64,000 nucleotides of DNA from Mesorhizobium sp. B4-1-4 (lineage in GTDB: Bacteria; Pseudomonadota; Alphaproteobacteria; Rhizobiales; Rhizobiaceae). Positions within the stretch are counted from its first letter, which is position 1; each line of letters starts with the position of its first letter. Under the pieces are notes generated by a model, which made no database searches, was not told the DNA's origin, and saw nothing but the letters and a program-made list of their open reading frames with translations. A program made the translations under genes and the position numbers. Location of the stretch: NCBI RefSeq assembly GCF_006439395.2, contig NZ_CP083950.1, positions 5,383,001 through 5,447,000 of the forward strand, given 5' to 3'. Of this stretch, positions 41,401-50,094 are shown in pieces.

Positions 41401-41967
41401 TTCACCGCCGCGTTCCAGCACGGTGGCGAAGGCGTCGGCCAGGTCCCTGTCGCCGGCGGCCGAAATCATCTCGCGGCGCGCGGTGGCGAAAAGCGATGCC
41501 TCCATCTGGCTGTCGAGCATTTCGAAATGGGCGGGGATATTGGCTTCCAGCGGGAACTGGTGGAGCACGGATTCGCAGAAGGCGTGGATGGTCTGGATTT
41601 TCAGTCCGCCGGGGGTTTCCAATGCCTCGGCGAACAGGCGGCGCGCGCGGCGCATCGTGTCGCGGTCGGGCCGGCGCCCTTCGAGCGCCTCGATCTTCAC
41701 GGCCAGCTCGGCGTCGCCGAGCGCCGTCCAGTCCGACAGCGTGGAAAAGACCCGGTTCGACATGTTGGCGGCGGCGGCGCGCGTATAGGTCAGGCACAGG
41801 ATCTTCGACGGATCGGTGCCATTGAGCAGCAGCCGGATGACGCGTTGGGCCAGCACATGGGTCTTGCCCGATCCCGCATTGGCCGACACCCAGGCGGAAT
41901 TACCGGGATCGGCGGCGCGAGCCTGGCTTGAAGCGGTGTCGCTCGGGATGGGATAGGCCTTCTTCAT
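38461..41967 (-). CDS. addA: Double-strand break repair helicase-nuclease AddA
   Basis: 1168 residues, superfamily 1 UvrD-like. Walker A is V-S-A-N-A-G-S-G-K-T-H near residue 28, motif II-like L-L-D-E-A-Q-D-T-S near 405, V-G-D-E-K-Q-S-I-Y near 450 and motif V/VI V-M-T-V-H-A-A-K-G-L-E near 785 with Y-V-G-M-T-R-A-E-D-R-L later. A C-terminal RecB-type nuclease domain contains I-V-D-Y-K-T-N-R-P. With AddB it resects DNA ends for RecA loading, the rhizobial counterpart of RecBCD. Its ATG overlaps the addB stop by four bases. Confidence 0.96.
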   Translation of the reverse strand: MKKAYPIPSDTASSQARAADPGNSAWVSANAGSGKTHVLAQRVIRLLLNGTDPSKILCLTYTRAAAANMSNRVFSTLSDWTALGDAELAVKIEALEGRRPDRDTMRRARRLFAEALETPGGLKIQTIHAFCESVLHQFPLEANIPAHFEMLDSQMEASLFATARREMISAAGDRDLADAFATVLERGGEAGLDALLGEIVRKRDGLRPFLDAVGLDGFQPLFDEFHLRPGQTAEGIAGSVWPLPGFLPDYFAGFVQAAESTDARSVLNNILPYARQAFAESDPIRRLQLLARAFLKTDGAPYDPANAFKKALTDLLPDLADRYRSASGAIIETVDRLALFRMLEGTRAALTIADWLIARYEVLKRGRGFLDFNDLITRTVNLLARPDAGPWVQYKLDQGIDHILLDEAQDTSPDQWEVVKRLAEEFFAGFGARDRIHRTVFAVGDEKQSIYSFQGAAPDSFADSRLLFAGRVRSAEAAFADLKLTWSFRSTDDVLAAVDRVFADPVVRRGISHDPDPLSHKAIRTDAPGYVEVWPSIGADIVDEPDDWTQAIDHAHAPAVRVAENVAATIAGWIGSGEIIEGRGKRLRPGDVLVLVRKRDSFVHALTRALKRRDIPVAGADRLSLPGHIAVKDLIALGHLLIQPQDDLSLAAILRSPVFDLPEEALFTLAAQRPPGLSLAASLRQHAGESDALAAVVEQLDIWANEAAFKPVFEFYAGLLARDGVRRKMIARLGPEAGDILDEFLSFCLAEERTGLPGLEAFLSTLENAGPEIKREMDQTRDEVRVMTVHAAKGLEAPVVFLVDGGSAPFSDQHLPRLMPFDGSGRHWPGKGYLWRSATDVANGFSKTAAARARELADDEYRRLLYVGMTRAEDRLIVCGYHGKRAPNAGTWHSIVSRALTGAPESEQRAHPASGEPVHRFHVTNLPPVATSSGEQARQADAFGPLPSTLFRALPPFEDLPRPLSPSGASALIDEGKEAVVDKASPVLDGDAEPGFAVLRGLALHKLLQMLPGMAEDGRKGAAERYLARVGAGWPSSEREKALASVIAILADPSLGQLFAPSSRAEVAIMGSLEVRGKKRSISGKIDRLAVTADTVSIVDYKTNRPAPASLAEVPPAYLLQLALYRALLQPLYPGREVKAALLFTEAPRLIELPARSMDDDLARLTGA

Positions 41968-44900
41968 GCCTCCCCTCCTTCATCACCCGCATCGCCGCCG
42001 GCCGACCATTCGAGCACGCGAGCGAGATGGTCGTAGTCGCCATCCGTCTCGCCTTCGCGAAACGGCAGCGCGCGCGACAGATAGCCGGTCTCCGGTTTGG
42101 CATAATGGATCAGCAGTTTCTCCAGCCGCGCCCAAGCCTCTTCGGCGAGGTCGGTCGCGCTCCGCGGTTGACGGTTGTGTTCGAGTATGGACTCCTCGAA
42201 GACCTCGCCATTGGGCTTCAGCCGCACGAAGGCCAGCTGCGAGGGCTCGCGCGCGCCCAGATCCTTGAAGGCGCCGCGCCTGAGCAGCGCGCCCTCCAGC
42301 GCCAGTTGCGGGGCCAGCAGCGTATGCGCCTGCGCCTTTGATGGCGAGGAGCCGGTCTTGTAATCCAGTATGTCGGCCATGCCACCGGCCAGCAGATCGA
42401 TACGGTCGGCGTAGCCGGACAGTGTCACGCCGGACTGGTCGACGATGGTCTTGCCGGCTCGCTCCTCGGCATGGCGCCGGACCACCGCATCGGCGCGCGT
42501 GCGCTCCCACTCGATGATGTTGGCGGCGAGCTTCTCGAAGCGCGGCCACCACACCGCCTCGACATCGGCCGGAAGGGCAGCCTCGGCAAAACAGGCGCGG
42601 CCGGCGGCGATGAGGCCGGCGAGTGCGTCTGGCGCCCGTGGATCGGCCACGCGCGACGAGAACAGATGCAGGATGGCATGGAACAGTGTACCGCGTTCGG
42701 CAGCACCAGGGTCGCGGATGAGCGGATCGAGCGGCATCAGGCCGAGTATCCGCCTTGCATAGACGGCATAGGGATCGCGGCGCAGGGTTTCGATCTCGGT
42801 GACCGAGAAATGGCTTGGGCGCACCGGCAGCGGCGGCTTCGGCTGCGGTCGCGGCGCGAAATCCAGCTTCGGGCCGGTATCGAGTGCGCGCGCCCAGGCG
42901 AGCAACTCGTCGCCGCGCCGGCGCAGTGTTGCCGCCTGGTCGTTGCCGATGAAGGTCAGCAGCCGCTGCAGCCAGCGCGATGGCACGGCGGGCGCGTCGC
43001 CGGCGCGGGCCGAGCGCGCCAGCACCACTTTCTTAGCGCCCATGGCCATCTGGAAATCATGCGCGGCGAGGCCGATGCGCCGTTCGGGCGGTTCGAGATC
43101 GATGCCGGTTTTCATCAGCCGCGACATGAAGCGGTCGCTCTCGGGTTTGCGCGGCCAAACGCCTTCATTGAGGCCGCCGATGACCATCGTGTCGACATCC
43201 TGCAGCCGCGCTTCGAGCGCGCCCCAGATGGCGATGTTTCTGTCGGTACCTTGCGCCGGCTTGACCGTCTCGGGCGCGATCAGCGCGTCCATGACATCGG
43301 GCCATTCGCTCGCGACGAACGACAGCGACGCCGAAGCCGACACAAGCCCGCGCAGCAGTTCAGCGAGCTTGTCGCCGGCATCGCCGGCGTAGAGGTCTCC
43401 AAGGCCGCCATCGGCGGGGCGACCGAGAGTTTCCAGGGCCACCACGCTGGCTTTGACCAGCGCCGCAAGATCGGCATCCGGCTGGCCGCGAAAGGCCGAA
43501 AGCGGTGCCAGCGCTTCTGCCAACCGTGCGAGGAGGGTTCGTGCATCCTCGATGGAGCGCTCGGTGAGACGGGCAAACCAGAAGGGCGGCCGGCTGTCAT
43601 CGCCGAGGCCTGTGAGGCGGGCCTCGAACAAGTCCGGCAGCGAGGCAATGTCTGGGCGGCCCGTGCCGCCGCGCAGCGCCACCAGTTCGACCAGTTCCGC
43701 CGCATGCCGCACAGTAGCGCGTTCGAGACCGAGGCCGAGCAGCGGATGCTTGAGCAAGGACAGCAGGCCGACCGGGTCCCCCGGCCGGAACACCGCCTCG
43801 AGCGTCAGCCGGAGCAGGCTGGCCGCGGGCGTGTTGGCGAGCGGCGTGCCGCCGGAATCGTCGGCGACGACGCCGAAGCGTTTGAGCTCGACCGAGACGC
43901 GCCGCGCCAGCGCGCGATCGCCGGTGACGAGAGCCGCCCTCTGGCCCGGCGCCTCGACCGCGTGCTTGAGCGCAACGGCGATGGCAATGGCTTCGTCGCG
44001 TTCGCTGGCCGCTTCGAGCAGCGTCACATCGGCAAAGGCGCCGGCAATCTCGGCTGCCGAAAATCTGTTGCGGGTCTCGGCCCACAATTCGGTGGTCTCG
44101 GCCGGCCGCAGCGCCTCGCCGACGAGGGCGGCGCGAAGCGCAAGCTGCGGCTCGGCCGTGCCGATCTCCTCGACATCCGAGCGCAGCATGCCGATCTTGC
44201 CGATCAGCCTGGCCAGGCCATATTGCGGATGGCCAAGCACGGCCGGGCGCGCGCCACGGGCGACAAGCGCCTGGAAGGACGCTTCGTCCAGCGTCCGGTC
44301 GAGCCCGGGCAGCACGATGGCGCCGCCCGGCAAGCCAGCTATCGCGGCAAGCAATTCGGCCGTGGCGGGTATCGAGCCGGTGGACCCAGCGGCGATGACC
44401 GGCCCGGCCGGCGGATTGCGCCGCAGCCGCGCTGCCTCGGTGCGGATCAGCGCGCTGCGGTGCGCGGCCGGATTGGAGCGGTCGCTCTCTTTAAGAAATT
44501 TCGGCCAGGCATCAGTGACGATGCCGAGAAATTCGAGCGTCACCTGCCACCATCCGGCAAGGTTGCCGGTCACCAGATCGGCGAGCTTGCTCCAGTCGGT
44601 GCCTTCCGTCTCGATCTCGTCCATCAATGCAGCGAGATCGCGCGCCAGCCAGATCGCATCGGCGGTCGAGGCCGGGATGACGATTTCCTCGGCGAAGAGG
44701 GCCGCGACATGAGCGGGCAGCCTGCGTTTCCATGCCCGCACAAGCGGCGTCAGCAGCAACAGGCGCTCGGTAGCGGCGATCGGTGGCGCAAGATCGATTG
44801 CAGCCGACGGCTCGGCGTCGAACGCGGCCTCGTCCTCGTCGAACTCGCCGAGCGGACGGATGACCGGCAGGATCGCCGAACCGCCACCACCGCGTGCCTT

Positions 44901-45098
44901 CAAGCTGTCGACGAAGACACCACGCAAAGCCCGCGCGGCGCGGCGCGTCGGCACATAGATGGTGACATCGGCCAAGGCGAGCGGATCGCCACCGAAACGG
45001 AACCCCGGAATCAGCCGGCCGGCAAGCAGCGCCTCGGCCAGCGTCGGCAGAAACGGCGCTCCAGGGGGGATCGAGAAAACGCGGCTTGGGCCGCTCAT
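41964..45098 (-). CDS. addB: Double-strand break repair protein AddB
   Basis: 1044 residues. The helicase-like N-terminal half is degenerate and the C-terminal nuclease domain has G-Y-A-D-R-I-D-L-L followed by D-I-L-D-Y-K-T-G-S. No C-terminal Cys cluster like the Fe-S cluster of Bacillus AddB is visible, in keeping with the alphaproteobacterial form. The start at 45098 (M-S-G-P-S-R-V-F) overlaps the murU stop (ATGA); a longer frame extends upstream but runs through murU. Confidence 0.94.
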   Translation of the reverse strand: MSGPSRVFSIPPGAPFLPTLAEALLAGRLIPGFRFGGDPLALADVTIYVPTRRAARALRGVFVDSLKARGGGGSAILPVIRPLGEFDEDEAAFDAEPSAAIDLAPPIAATERLLLLTPLVRAWKRRLPAHVAALFAEEIVIPASTADAIWLARDLAALMDEIETEGTDWSKLADLVTGNLAGWWQVTLEFLGIVTDAWPKFLKESDRSNPAAHRSALIRTEAARLRRNPPAGPVIAAGSTGSIPATAELLAAIAGLPGGAIVLPGLDRTLDEASFQALVARGARPAVLGHPQYGLARLIGKIGMLRSDVEEIGTAEPQLALRAALVGEALRPAETTELWAETRNRFSAAEIAGAFADVTLLEAASERDEAIAIAVALKHAVEAPGQRAALVTGDRALARRVSVELKRFGVVADDSGGTPLANTPAASLLRLTLEAVFRPGDPVGLLSLLKHPLLGLGLERATVRHAAELVELVALRGGTGRPDIASLPDLFEARLTGLGDDSRPPFWFARLTERSIEDARTLLARLAEALAPLSAFRGQPDADLAALVKASVVALETLGRPADGGLGDLYAGDAGDKLAELLRGLVSASASLSFVASEWPDVMDALIAPETVKPAQGTDRNIAIWGALEARLQDVDTMVIGGLNEGVWPRKPESDRFMSRLMKTGIDLEPPERRIGLAAHDFQMAMGAKKVVLARSARAGDAPAVPSRWLQRLLTFIGNDQAATLRRRGDELLAWARALDTGPKLDFAPRPQPKPPLPVRPSHFSVTEIETLRRDPYAVYARRILGLMPLDPLIRDPGAAERGTLFHAILHLFSSRVADPRAPDALAGLIAAGRACFAEAALPADVEAVWWPRFEKLAANIIEWERTRADAVVRRHAEERAGKTIVDQSGVTLSGYADRIDLLAGGMADILDYKTGSSPSKAQAHTLLAPQLALEGALLRRGAFKDLGAREPSQLAFVRLKPNGEVFEESILEHNRQPRSATDLAEEAWARLEKLLIHYAKPETGYLSRALPFREGETDGDYDHLARVLEWSAGGDAGDEGGEA

Positions 45099-45823
45099 TG
45101 CGGCTCGGTTAGCGCGCCCGCGACCGCCGTTTCGGCCAGCGCGATGGCATCGGGTGTGCCGACGGTGATCCAGCGGCCCTGCATCGGCATGCCGAACAGG
45201 CGGTGGGCGGCAATGGCCTTGTCGAAATAGGCGTTGAGCGAATGCGGTTCGGCGGGTGCGTCCTTGAGCAGGCGCGGATGGATGATCGCGGCGCCGGCAT
45301 AGATCAGGCCTGCCGGATCGCCTTTTGAACGCCGCAAGGCACCATCCGGCGCCACCAGGAAATCGGTGCTGCCACAGTGTCCTGTCGCCTGATGGTGGTC
45401 CGCCAGCATCAGCAGAATATCCATTTTCGCCGCGTCCCATGCAAGGGCGAGCCGGCCGAGATTGAGCGGGCCGTGGTCGATCCAGAAGGTGTCGGCGTTG
45501 AGGATGTAGAAGGGATTTTGTCCCAATTCCGGCAATGCCTTGACGATACCGCCGGCTGAATCGAGCAGCCGTTCGCTCTCATCGGAGATGATGATCCGTG
45601 GCGCGCGACGCGCGGCGACATGGGCGACGATCTGCTCGGGAAGATAATGGACGTTGACCACGGCCTTGGCGACGCCGGCGGCGGCCAGGCTGTCGAGGCC
45701 CCAATCAAGCAGCGTCTTGCCGGCGATCCTGACCAGCGGCTTGGGGATCGTGTCGGTAATCGGCCGCATGCGCTTGCCGAGCCCTGCGGCAAGGACCATG
45801 GCGGTGTCTGGTCTTGCTGTCAC
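45095..45823 (-). CDS. murU: Nucleotidyltransferase, MurU-like (N-acetylmuramate 1-phosphate uridylyltransferase)
   Basis: 242 residues. The sugar-phosphate nucleotidyltransferase signature A-M-V-L-A-A-G-L-G-K-R-M-R-P is near residue 8 and K-P-L-V-R-I-A-G-K near 27, with D-T-F-W-I-D near 110. In cell-wall recycling, AmgK phosphorylates MurNAc and MurU converts the product to UDP-MurNAc, bypassing MurA and hence fosfomycin. The neighbouring AmgK-type domain makes the MurU reading likely, though mannose-1-phosphate guanylyltransferases look similar. Start and stop overlap both neighbours by four bases. Confidence 0.86.
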   Translation of the reverse strand: MTARPDTAMVLAAGLGKRMRPITDTIPKPLVRIAGKTLLDWGLDSLAAAGVAKAVVNVHYLPEQIVAHVAARRAPRIIISDESERLLDSAGGIVKALPELGQNPFYILNADTFWIDHGPLNLGRLALAWDAAKMDILLMLADHHQATGHCGSTDFLVAPDGALRRSKGDPAGLIYAGAAIIHPRLLKDAPAEPHSLNAYFDKAIAAHRLFGMPMQGRWITVGTPDAIALAETAVAGALTEPQ

Positions 45824-47331
45824 AGCGTTCGTTCCTCAAGCAGCCCATGCGTGTCGTAGAAATCCCGCAGGCTGGCGAGCGCCGGGTGGGACAGCGCCCG
45901 GCGCAGATAGTCGCGGATGCGCGGCAGGTGTCTGAGATAATAGGGTTTGCCGTCGCGCTTTTCGAGGCGCACGAAAATGCCGAGGATCTTGGAATTGCGC
46001 TGCGCTGCCATGATTGCGTAGGCTTCGCGGAAAGCGTCCGTGTCGAATGGACCGGCGGCCAGGCGCGCCGCGACATAGGCATCCAATGTTTGTCTCTCGA
46101 TGTCGGGCGAGACAGTGACGCGGGCATCCATGGCGAGCGAGGCGACGTCATAGGCTGCAGGCCCGATCAACGCGTCCTGGAAATCGACGATGCCCAGCCG
46201 GTCATGCCCGGAACGGTCGCCGCGCCAGATGATGTTGGGCGAATGGAAGTCGCGCAGCATCAGCGTGTATTCGCTGCCCTGCAGCCGGTCGAAAAGCGCG
46301 TTCCATTCCCTGGTGTAGCCCGTGCGCAGATCGTCGCTGGCCGGGCCGCCCGATATCGCCGGCACATACCAGTCGACCAGCAGGTCGGCTTCGATCATCA
46401 TCGCGTCACGGTCGAAAGGCGGCGCCTCGTACAAGCGGTCCGGTGCCGCTTCAAGACGCCGCGGCCAGGTCTTGCCATGCATCATGGCCAGCAGTTCGGC
46501 CGCCGCTGCGTAGCGCGCGGCAACAGGCTCGCCTTCACTGCCGAGAAACCCTTCCGAGCCGAGATGTTCGAGCAGGAGGAAGCCCTGGTCCAGGTCCTCG
46601 GCAAGGATTTCGGGGACACTGACACCGCCGGCTTTCAAGGCGCGGTCGATGGCGACGAAAGCGGAGACCGACTGGGCGGTGTGGGCGATCACCGCATAGG
46701 GCTTGCCGTCACGCACCGGAGGGCCGAGCACAAGCCGCGGCGAATTCATCAGCACTCGCGGTTCCTGGCCGGCAAGCGTCACGATCTCATAGGAGCGGGC
46801 CGAGGCGTCGCCGATGAAATGGCGGCGCTGTGCTTCACCCCATCCGGCGCGCTCGAGAAAACCGCGCATGGCCAGCGATCGCGCCGCTCGGTCGAAGGCC
46901 GCCCCTTGCCCCGACAGCCGCGCGAGGCGGCCTTCGCCACGCTGGACGAGTTCGATCAGAACGGTCGTTTCCGGCAGCTCGCCTTCGGCCCGTTCCGGCC
47001 ATTCGACAAGGGCGGCGCCTTGCGTTAGGGCTTCCTCGAAGCCGAGTTCGTCGAGTTCGCGCGCCGACGACAGGCGATAGAGGTCGAAATGATGGACCGG
47101 AATGCGCGTGTCGTAGCTTTGCACCAGCGTGAAGGTCGGGCTCGGCACATCGAGGCGGGCATCGTCCGCCAGCGTCCGGATCAGCGCCCGCGCCAGCGTC
47201 GACTTGCCGGCGCCGAGATCCCCCTTGAGCGCCAGCACGTCGCCGGCACGCACCGCCAATGCCAGATCCTCGCCCAGCCGCGCTGTCTGTGTCTCGTCGG
47301 CGAGCAAACGCTCCAGCACCGGTTCCGTCAT
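45820..47331 (-). CDS. TsaE ATPase fused to AmgK-like aminoglycoside-type phosphotransferase
   Basis: 503 residues in two parts. Residues 1-~150 are TsaE (t6A tRNA-modification ATPase), with Walker A G-D-L-G-A-G-K-S-T near 38, S-P-T-F-T-L-V near 64 and the H-H-F-D-L-Y-R-L segment near 80. Residues ~155-500 are an APH/choline-kinase fold with L-R-D-F-H-S-P-N-I-I-W near 360 and I-V-D-F-Q-D-A near 380, resembling the amino-sugar kinase AmgK. The frame is continuous with no stop or ribosome site at the junction, so this is a real fusion, as commonly annotated in Rhizobiales. It follows divL by eight bases and overlaps murU. Confidence 0.92.
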   Translation of the reverse strand: MTEPVLERLLADETQTARLGEDLALAVRAGDVLALKGDLGAGKSTLARALIRTLADDARLDVPSPTFTLVQSYDTRIPVHHFDLYRLSSARELDELGFEEALTQGAALVEWPERAEGELPETTVLIELVQRGEGRLARLSGQGAAFDRAARSLAMRGFLERAGWGEAQRRHFIGDASARSYEIVTLAGQEPRVLMNSPRLVLGPPVRDGKPYAVIAHTAQSVSAFVAIDRALKAGGVSVPEILAEDLDQGFLLLEHLGSEGFLGSEGEPVAARYAAAAELLAMMHGKTWPRRLEAAPDRLYEAPPFDRDAMMIEADLLVDWYVPAISGGPASDDLRTGYTREWNALFDRLQGSEYTLMLRDFHSPNIIWRGDRSGHDRLGIVDFQDALIGPAAYDVASLAMDARVTVSPDIERQTLDAYVAARLAAGPFDTDAFREAYAIMAAQRNSKILGIFVRLEKRDGKPYYLRHLPRIRDYLRRALSHPALASLRDFYDTHGLLEERTL

Positions 47332-47339
47332 CGAACGCG

Positions 47340-49895
47340 CTACTCGGCCGCGGCGCGGATGCCCGGCATGTCGGGGAAGGTGCAGATGACGGTCGTGCCC
47401 CTATCCTTGCCGGTTTCGATGCGCACGCCGCCGCCATGCAATTCGACGAAGCTCTTCACGATCGACAGGCCGAGGCCGGCGCCGCGCCGGCGGCCGCCAT
47501 TGGTGCGCGGTTCGAAGCGGCGAAACACCGAATCGAGCACGTCCGGCGGCATGCCGGGACCATCGTCATGAACCGAGAATTCCACCCCGTCCGCAAGCTG
47601 GCGGCAGGCAAGCCGGATGGTGCTGGCCTCCGGGGCGTAATTCGCGGCGTTGCTGAGCAAATTGTAGAGGATCTGGCGGATGCGGGTTTCGTCGCCGTGG
47701 AACGTCTTCGGCGCCGCGGCGGCATTGATCTCGAGACGGATCGAATGCTCCTGCAGCCGGTCGCCGACCAGTTCGGCGGCGGCCGCGATGGTGCGGTCGA
47801 CATGAACCTCGGAAATGTCGAGCTGCATGATGCCGGCATCGACGGTCGCGAGGTCGAGTATGTCGTTGACGATGGTCAGCAGCACCGAGGAGGACGAGCC
47901 GACATGCTCGACATATTCGCGCTGCTTCTGATTGAGCGGGCCGGTCGTCGGCAAGGACAGAAGTTCGGTGAAGCCGATAATGTTGGTCAGCGGCGAACGC
48001 AACTCGTAGGACACGTGCTGGACGAAATCGTTCTTGAGCTGGTCCGACTTTTCCAGGGCTTCGTTCTTGTCCTTGAGCGCGCGTTCGACATGGACGCTGT
48101 CGGTGACGTCGACAAAGGTCATCATCACTTGCCCGTTGGGCAAGGGGATCATGGCGTACCGCAGCACGGTGCCGTTGTTGAGCTCGGTCTGGCCATGGCG
48201 GTCGCGGCGCTCGTCGTCGAAACCGGTGATGGCGGCGACGAAACCGGGCCAGGGGCTGTCCGCCGTCTGCCGGTCGCAAAGGTCACGGATCGTGGAGACG
48301 TGCACATTGGGCTTGGCGGCGTCTGCATCCAGTCCCCATAGCGCGGCAAAAGCCGGGTTCGACAGCCGAAGCCTGCCGTCAGGGCCAAACACGGCCACGC
48401 CTTCGGCGAGGTTGTCGAGCGTTTCGCCCTGGACACGCACCGCGGTGCGGTAGCGGCTCTCCAGGTCCATCTTCTCGGTCAGGTTCTCGAACACCCAGGT
48501 GACGCCGCCCTTGGGTTGCGGGTTGGCGACGACGCGAATGGTTTTGCCGTCGGGCAGATGCCACCAATGTTCCTGCGATTCCACGGCGCGATAGGCGCCG
48601 AGCAGGCCTTCCTTCCAGCGGCGCCATTCGGGCTGTTCGGCGATCTTGCCCTCGCTGCGCAGCCGGTCGAGCAGCAAGGCATTGTCAGGCGCGCTGTGCA
48701 GGAAGCCGCTGTCGAGCCCCCACAGTTTCTGGAACGCCTGGTTGAAGAAGCGCAGCTTCTCGTCGGTGTCGAAGATGGCGACCGCGGTGTTGAGCTGGTC
48801 GAGCGTGTCGGCGTGGCTGCGCACCGTGCGCTCATATTCGCCGCGAATGGTCTCGATGGCGCTGGTGTCGCAAGCAAGGCCGGCCGAACCGTCGGCGCCG
48901 GCGAAGTCGGTCACCGTGAACACCCGGCGGTCGCCCTCGATCACCGTCGAAAGCGACTGCTCGAAAACCGGGTGCGATTTGTGTTGTGCGGCGATTGTCT
49001 CACGTGCCTGGCCACCGAGGAACTCCTTGGCATCACGGACGGCGGCTTCCGGGCTCTCGGCTTCGACCGCGTCGGCATAGGACCGGTTGACCCATTTCAG
49101 CCGCCCGTGCTCGTCGCGCAGCCATGCCGGCATCTTCAGCGCCTCGAGCAGACCGATCATCGTGTCATGATCGGCGGCCAGCCGCTGGTTGTCGATCTTC
49201 AGCCGGGCCTGGCTGCGCTGTGTCTCGGAAAGCGAGACAAACCGCACCAGTATGTGCGCCGCGCTCTTGCGGCCATGCACTTCGAGCGGAGCGCCGGCTT
49301 GGGATTCGATGATGAGGTCGAAGGGTCTCGCCTTTTCGCGCAAGCCCGCGACGGCATGCTCGAGCGCCGCCGCCGAGCGCGGCATCAGCCAGCGGCCGAA
49401 GGCAAGGAAAGCCGCCCGCTCCTCAGGCGCGCCGCTTTCGACCGGCAAGGTGCCGATGAGTTCGGGCTTCTTGTTCTCGGCAGCCCAGACGACCACACGC
49501 TGGTCGCGCAGATTGAGCAGCGCCTCCGAACGGCGCAGCGCCGCGTTGACGTCGGCGATGCGGCTTCTCAGTTCGACATTTTCCGCCGAGGTGCGGGCCC
49601 GTTCGCGGATGAGAACGATGGCCGACAGCAGCGCCGCGCCCGTCACACCGACGAACACGGCAAGCTGCATCACCTCGATCGTGCTGATCGATAGACCCGC
49701 TGCCGACACGCCAGCGCCCTGGGCACGTGCCACCGCGCTAGCCAACGGACAGGCAAGCGTGGAGCCGGCAAGCAACAGTCCAGCGCGGCCACGCCATGAA
49801 AGACGCCCGCGCCGTGTTGCGGAGCCTGTGGCCCCCGAATCGTCATGGCCGCCGGAAACGGCCCGTCCCGCTCCGTGCGGGTATTGCCCCGGCAT
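47340..49895 (-). CDS. divL: DivL-type PAS sensor pseudo-histidine kinase (Tyr in place of H-box His)
   Basis: 851 residues. Two hydrophobic N-terminal segments (about 38-58 and 75-98) are followed by several PAS-like regions (about 110-590). Then come a dimerisation domain with D-F-V-Q-H-V-S-Y-E-L-R-S-P-L-T-N-I and an HATPase domain with N-L-L-S-N-A-A-N-Y, D-D-G-P-G-M and G-A-G-L-G-L-S-I-V. The residue normally phosphorylated is Tyr630 (TAC), exactly as in Caulobacter DivL (Tyr550), where the protein acts as an allosteric partner of CckA in cell-cycle control. It starts the divL-tsaE/amgK-murU-addB-addA-trxA run. Confidence 0.88.
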   Translation of the reverse strand: MPGQYPHGAGRAVSGGHDDSGATGSATRRGRLSWRGRAGLLLAGSTLACPLASAVARAQGAGVSAAGLSISTIEVMQLAVFVGVTGAALLSAIVLIRERARTSAENVELRSRIADVNAALRRSEALLNLRDQRVVVWAAENKKPELIGTLPVESGAPEERAAFLAFGRWLMPRSAAALEHAVAGLREKARPFDLIIESQAGAPLEVHGRKSAAHILVRFVSLSETQRSQARLKIDNQRLAADHDTMIGLLEALKMPAWLRDEHGRLKWVNRSYADAVEAESPEAAVRDAKEFLGGQARETIAAQHKSHPVFEQSLSTVIEGDRRVFTVTDFAGADGSAGLACDTSAIETIRGEYERTVRSHADTLDQLNTAVAIFDTDEKLRFFNQAFQKLWGLDSGFLHSAPDNALLLDRLRSEGKIAEQPEWRRWKEGLLGAYRAVESQEHWWHLPDGKTIRVVANPQPKGGVTWVFENLTEKMDLESRYRTAVRVQGETLDNLAEGVAVFGPDGRLRLSNPAFAALWGLDADAAKPNVHVSTIRDLCDRQTADSPWPGFVAAITGFDDERRDRHGQTELNNGTVLRYAMIPLPNGQVMMTFVDVTDSVHVERALKDKNEALEKSDQLKNDFVQHVSYELRSPLTNIIGFTELLSLPTTGPLNQKQREYVEHVGSSSSVLLTIVNDILDLATVDAGIMQLDISEVHVDRTIAAAAELVGDRLQEHSIRLEINAAAAPKTFHGDETRIRQILYNLLSNAANYAPEASTIRLACRQLADGVEFSVHDDGPGMPPDVLDSVFRRFEPRTNGGRRRGAGLGLSIVKSFVELHGGGVRIETGKDRGTTVICTFPDMPGIRAAAE

Positions 49896-50030
49896 GTCTT
49901 GGTCCTCTCCGCCGCCTGAATGCAGGACCGCCCTGAAACGCGCCTCTCTGATCCCCTCTCGGGCCGGAAGCGTCGCGAATCACGTGACAATAAACCCTCG
50001 CCGAATCGCCGTGAAGGCTGGTCTTGCGCA

Positions 50031-50064
50031 AAAATAAAGCCGGGCGAAAAGTCAATCGCCCGGC
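50031..50064 (-). terminator. Rho-independent terminator after ahcY
   Basis: On the minus strand: GCCGGGCGA, 8-base loop, TCGCCCGGC, then TTTATTTTT. Separates ahcY from divL. Confidence 0.9.
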
Positions 50065-50094
50065 CTCAATATCTGGTAGTAAGTTTAGCTTTGG

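Noticed and set aside
40051..41931. 626-codon plus-strand frame opposite addA
   Set aside because: Antisense shadow without motif or ribosome site.
42471..45230. 919-codon plus-strand frame opposite addB
   Set aside because: Antisense shadow; the minus-strand gene has clear nuclease motifs and four-base overlaps on both sides.
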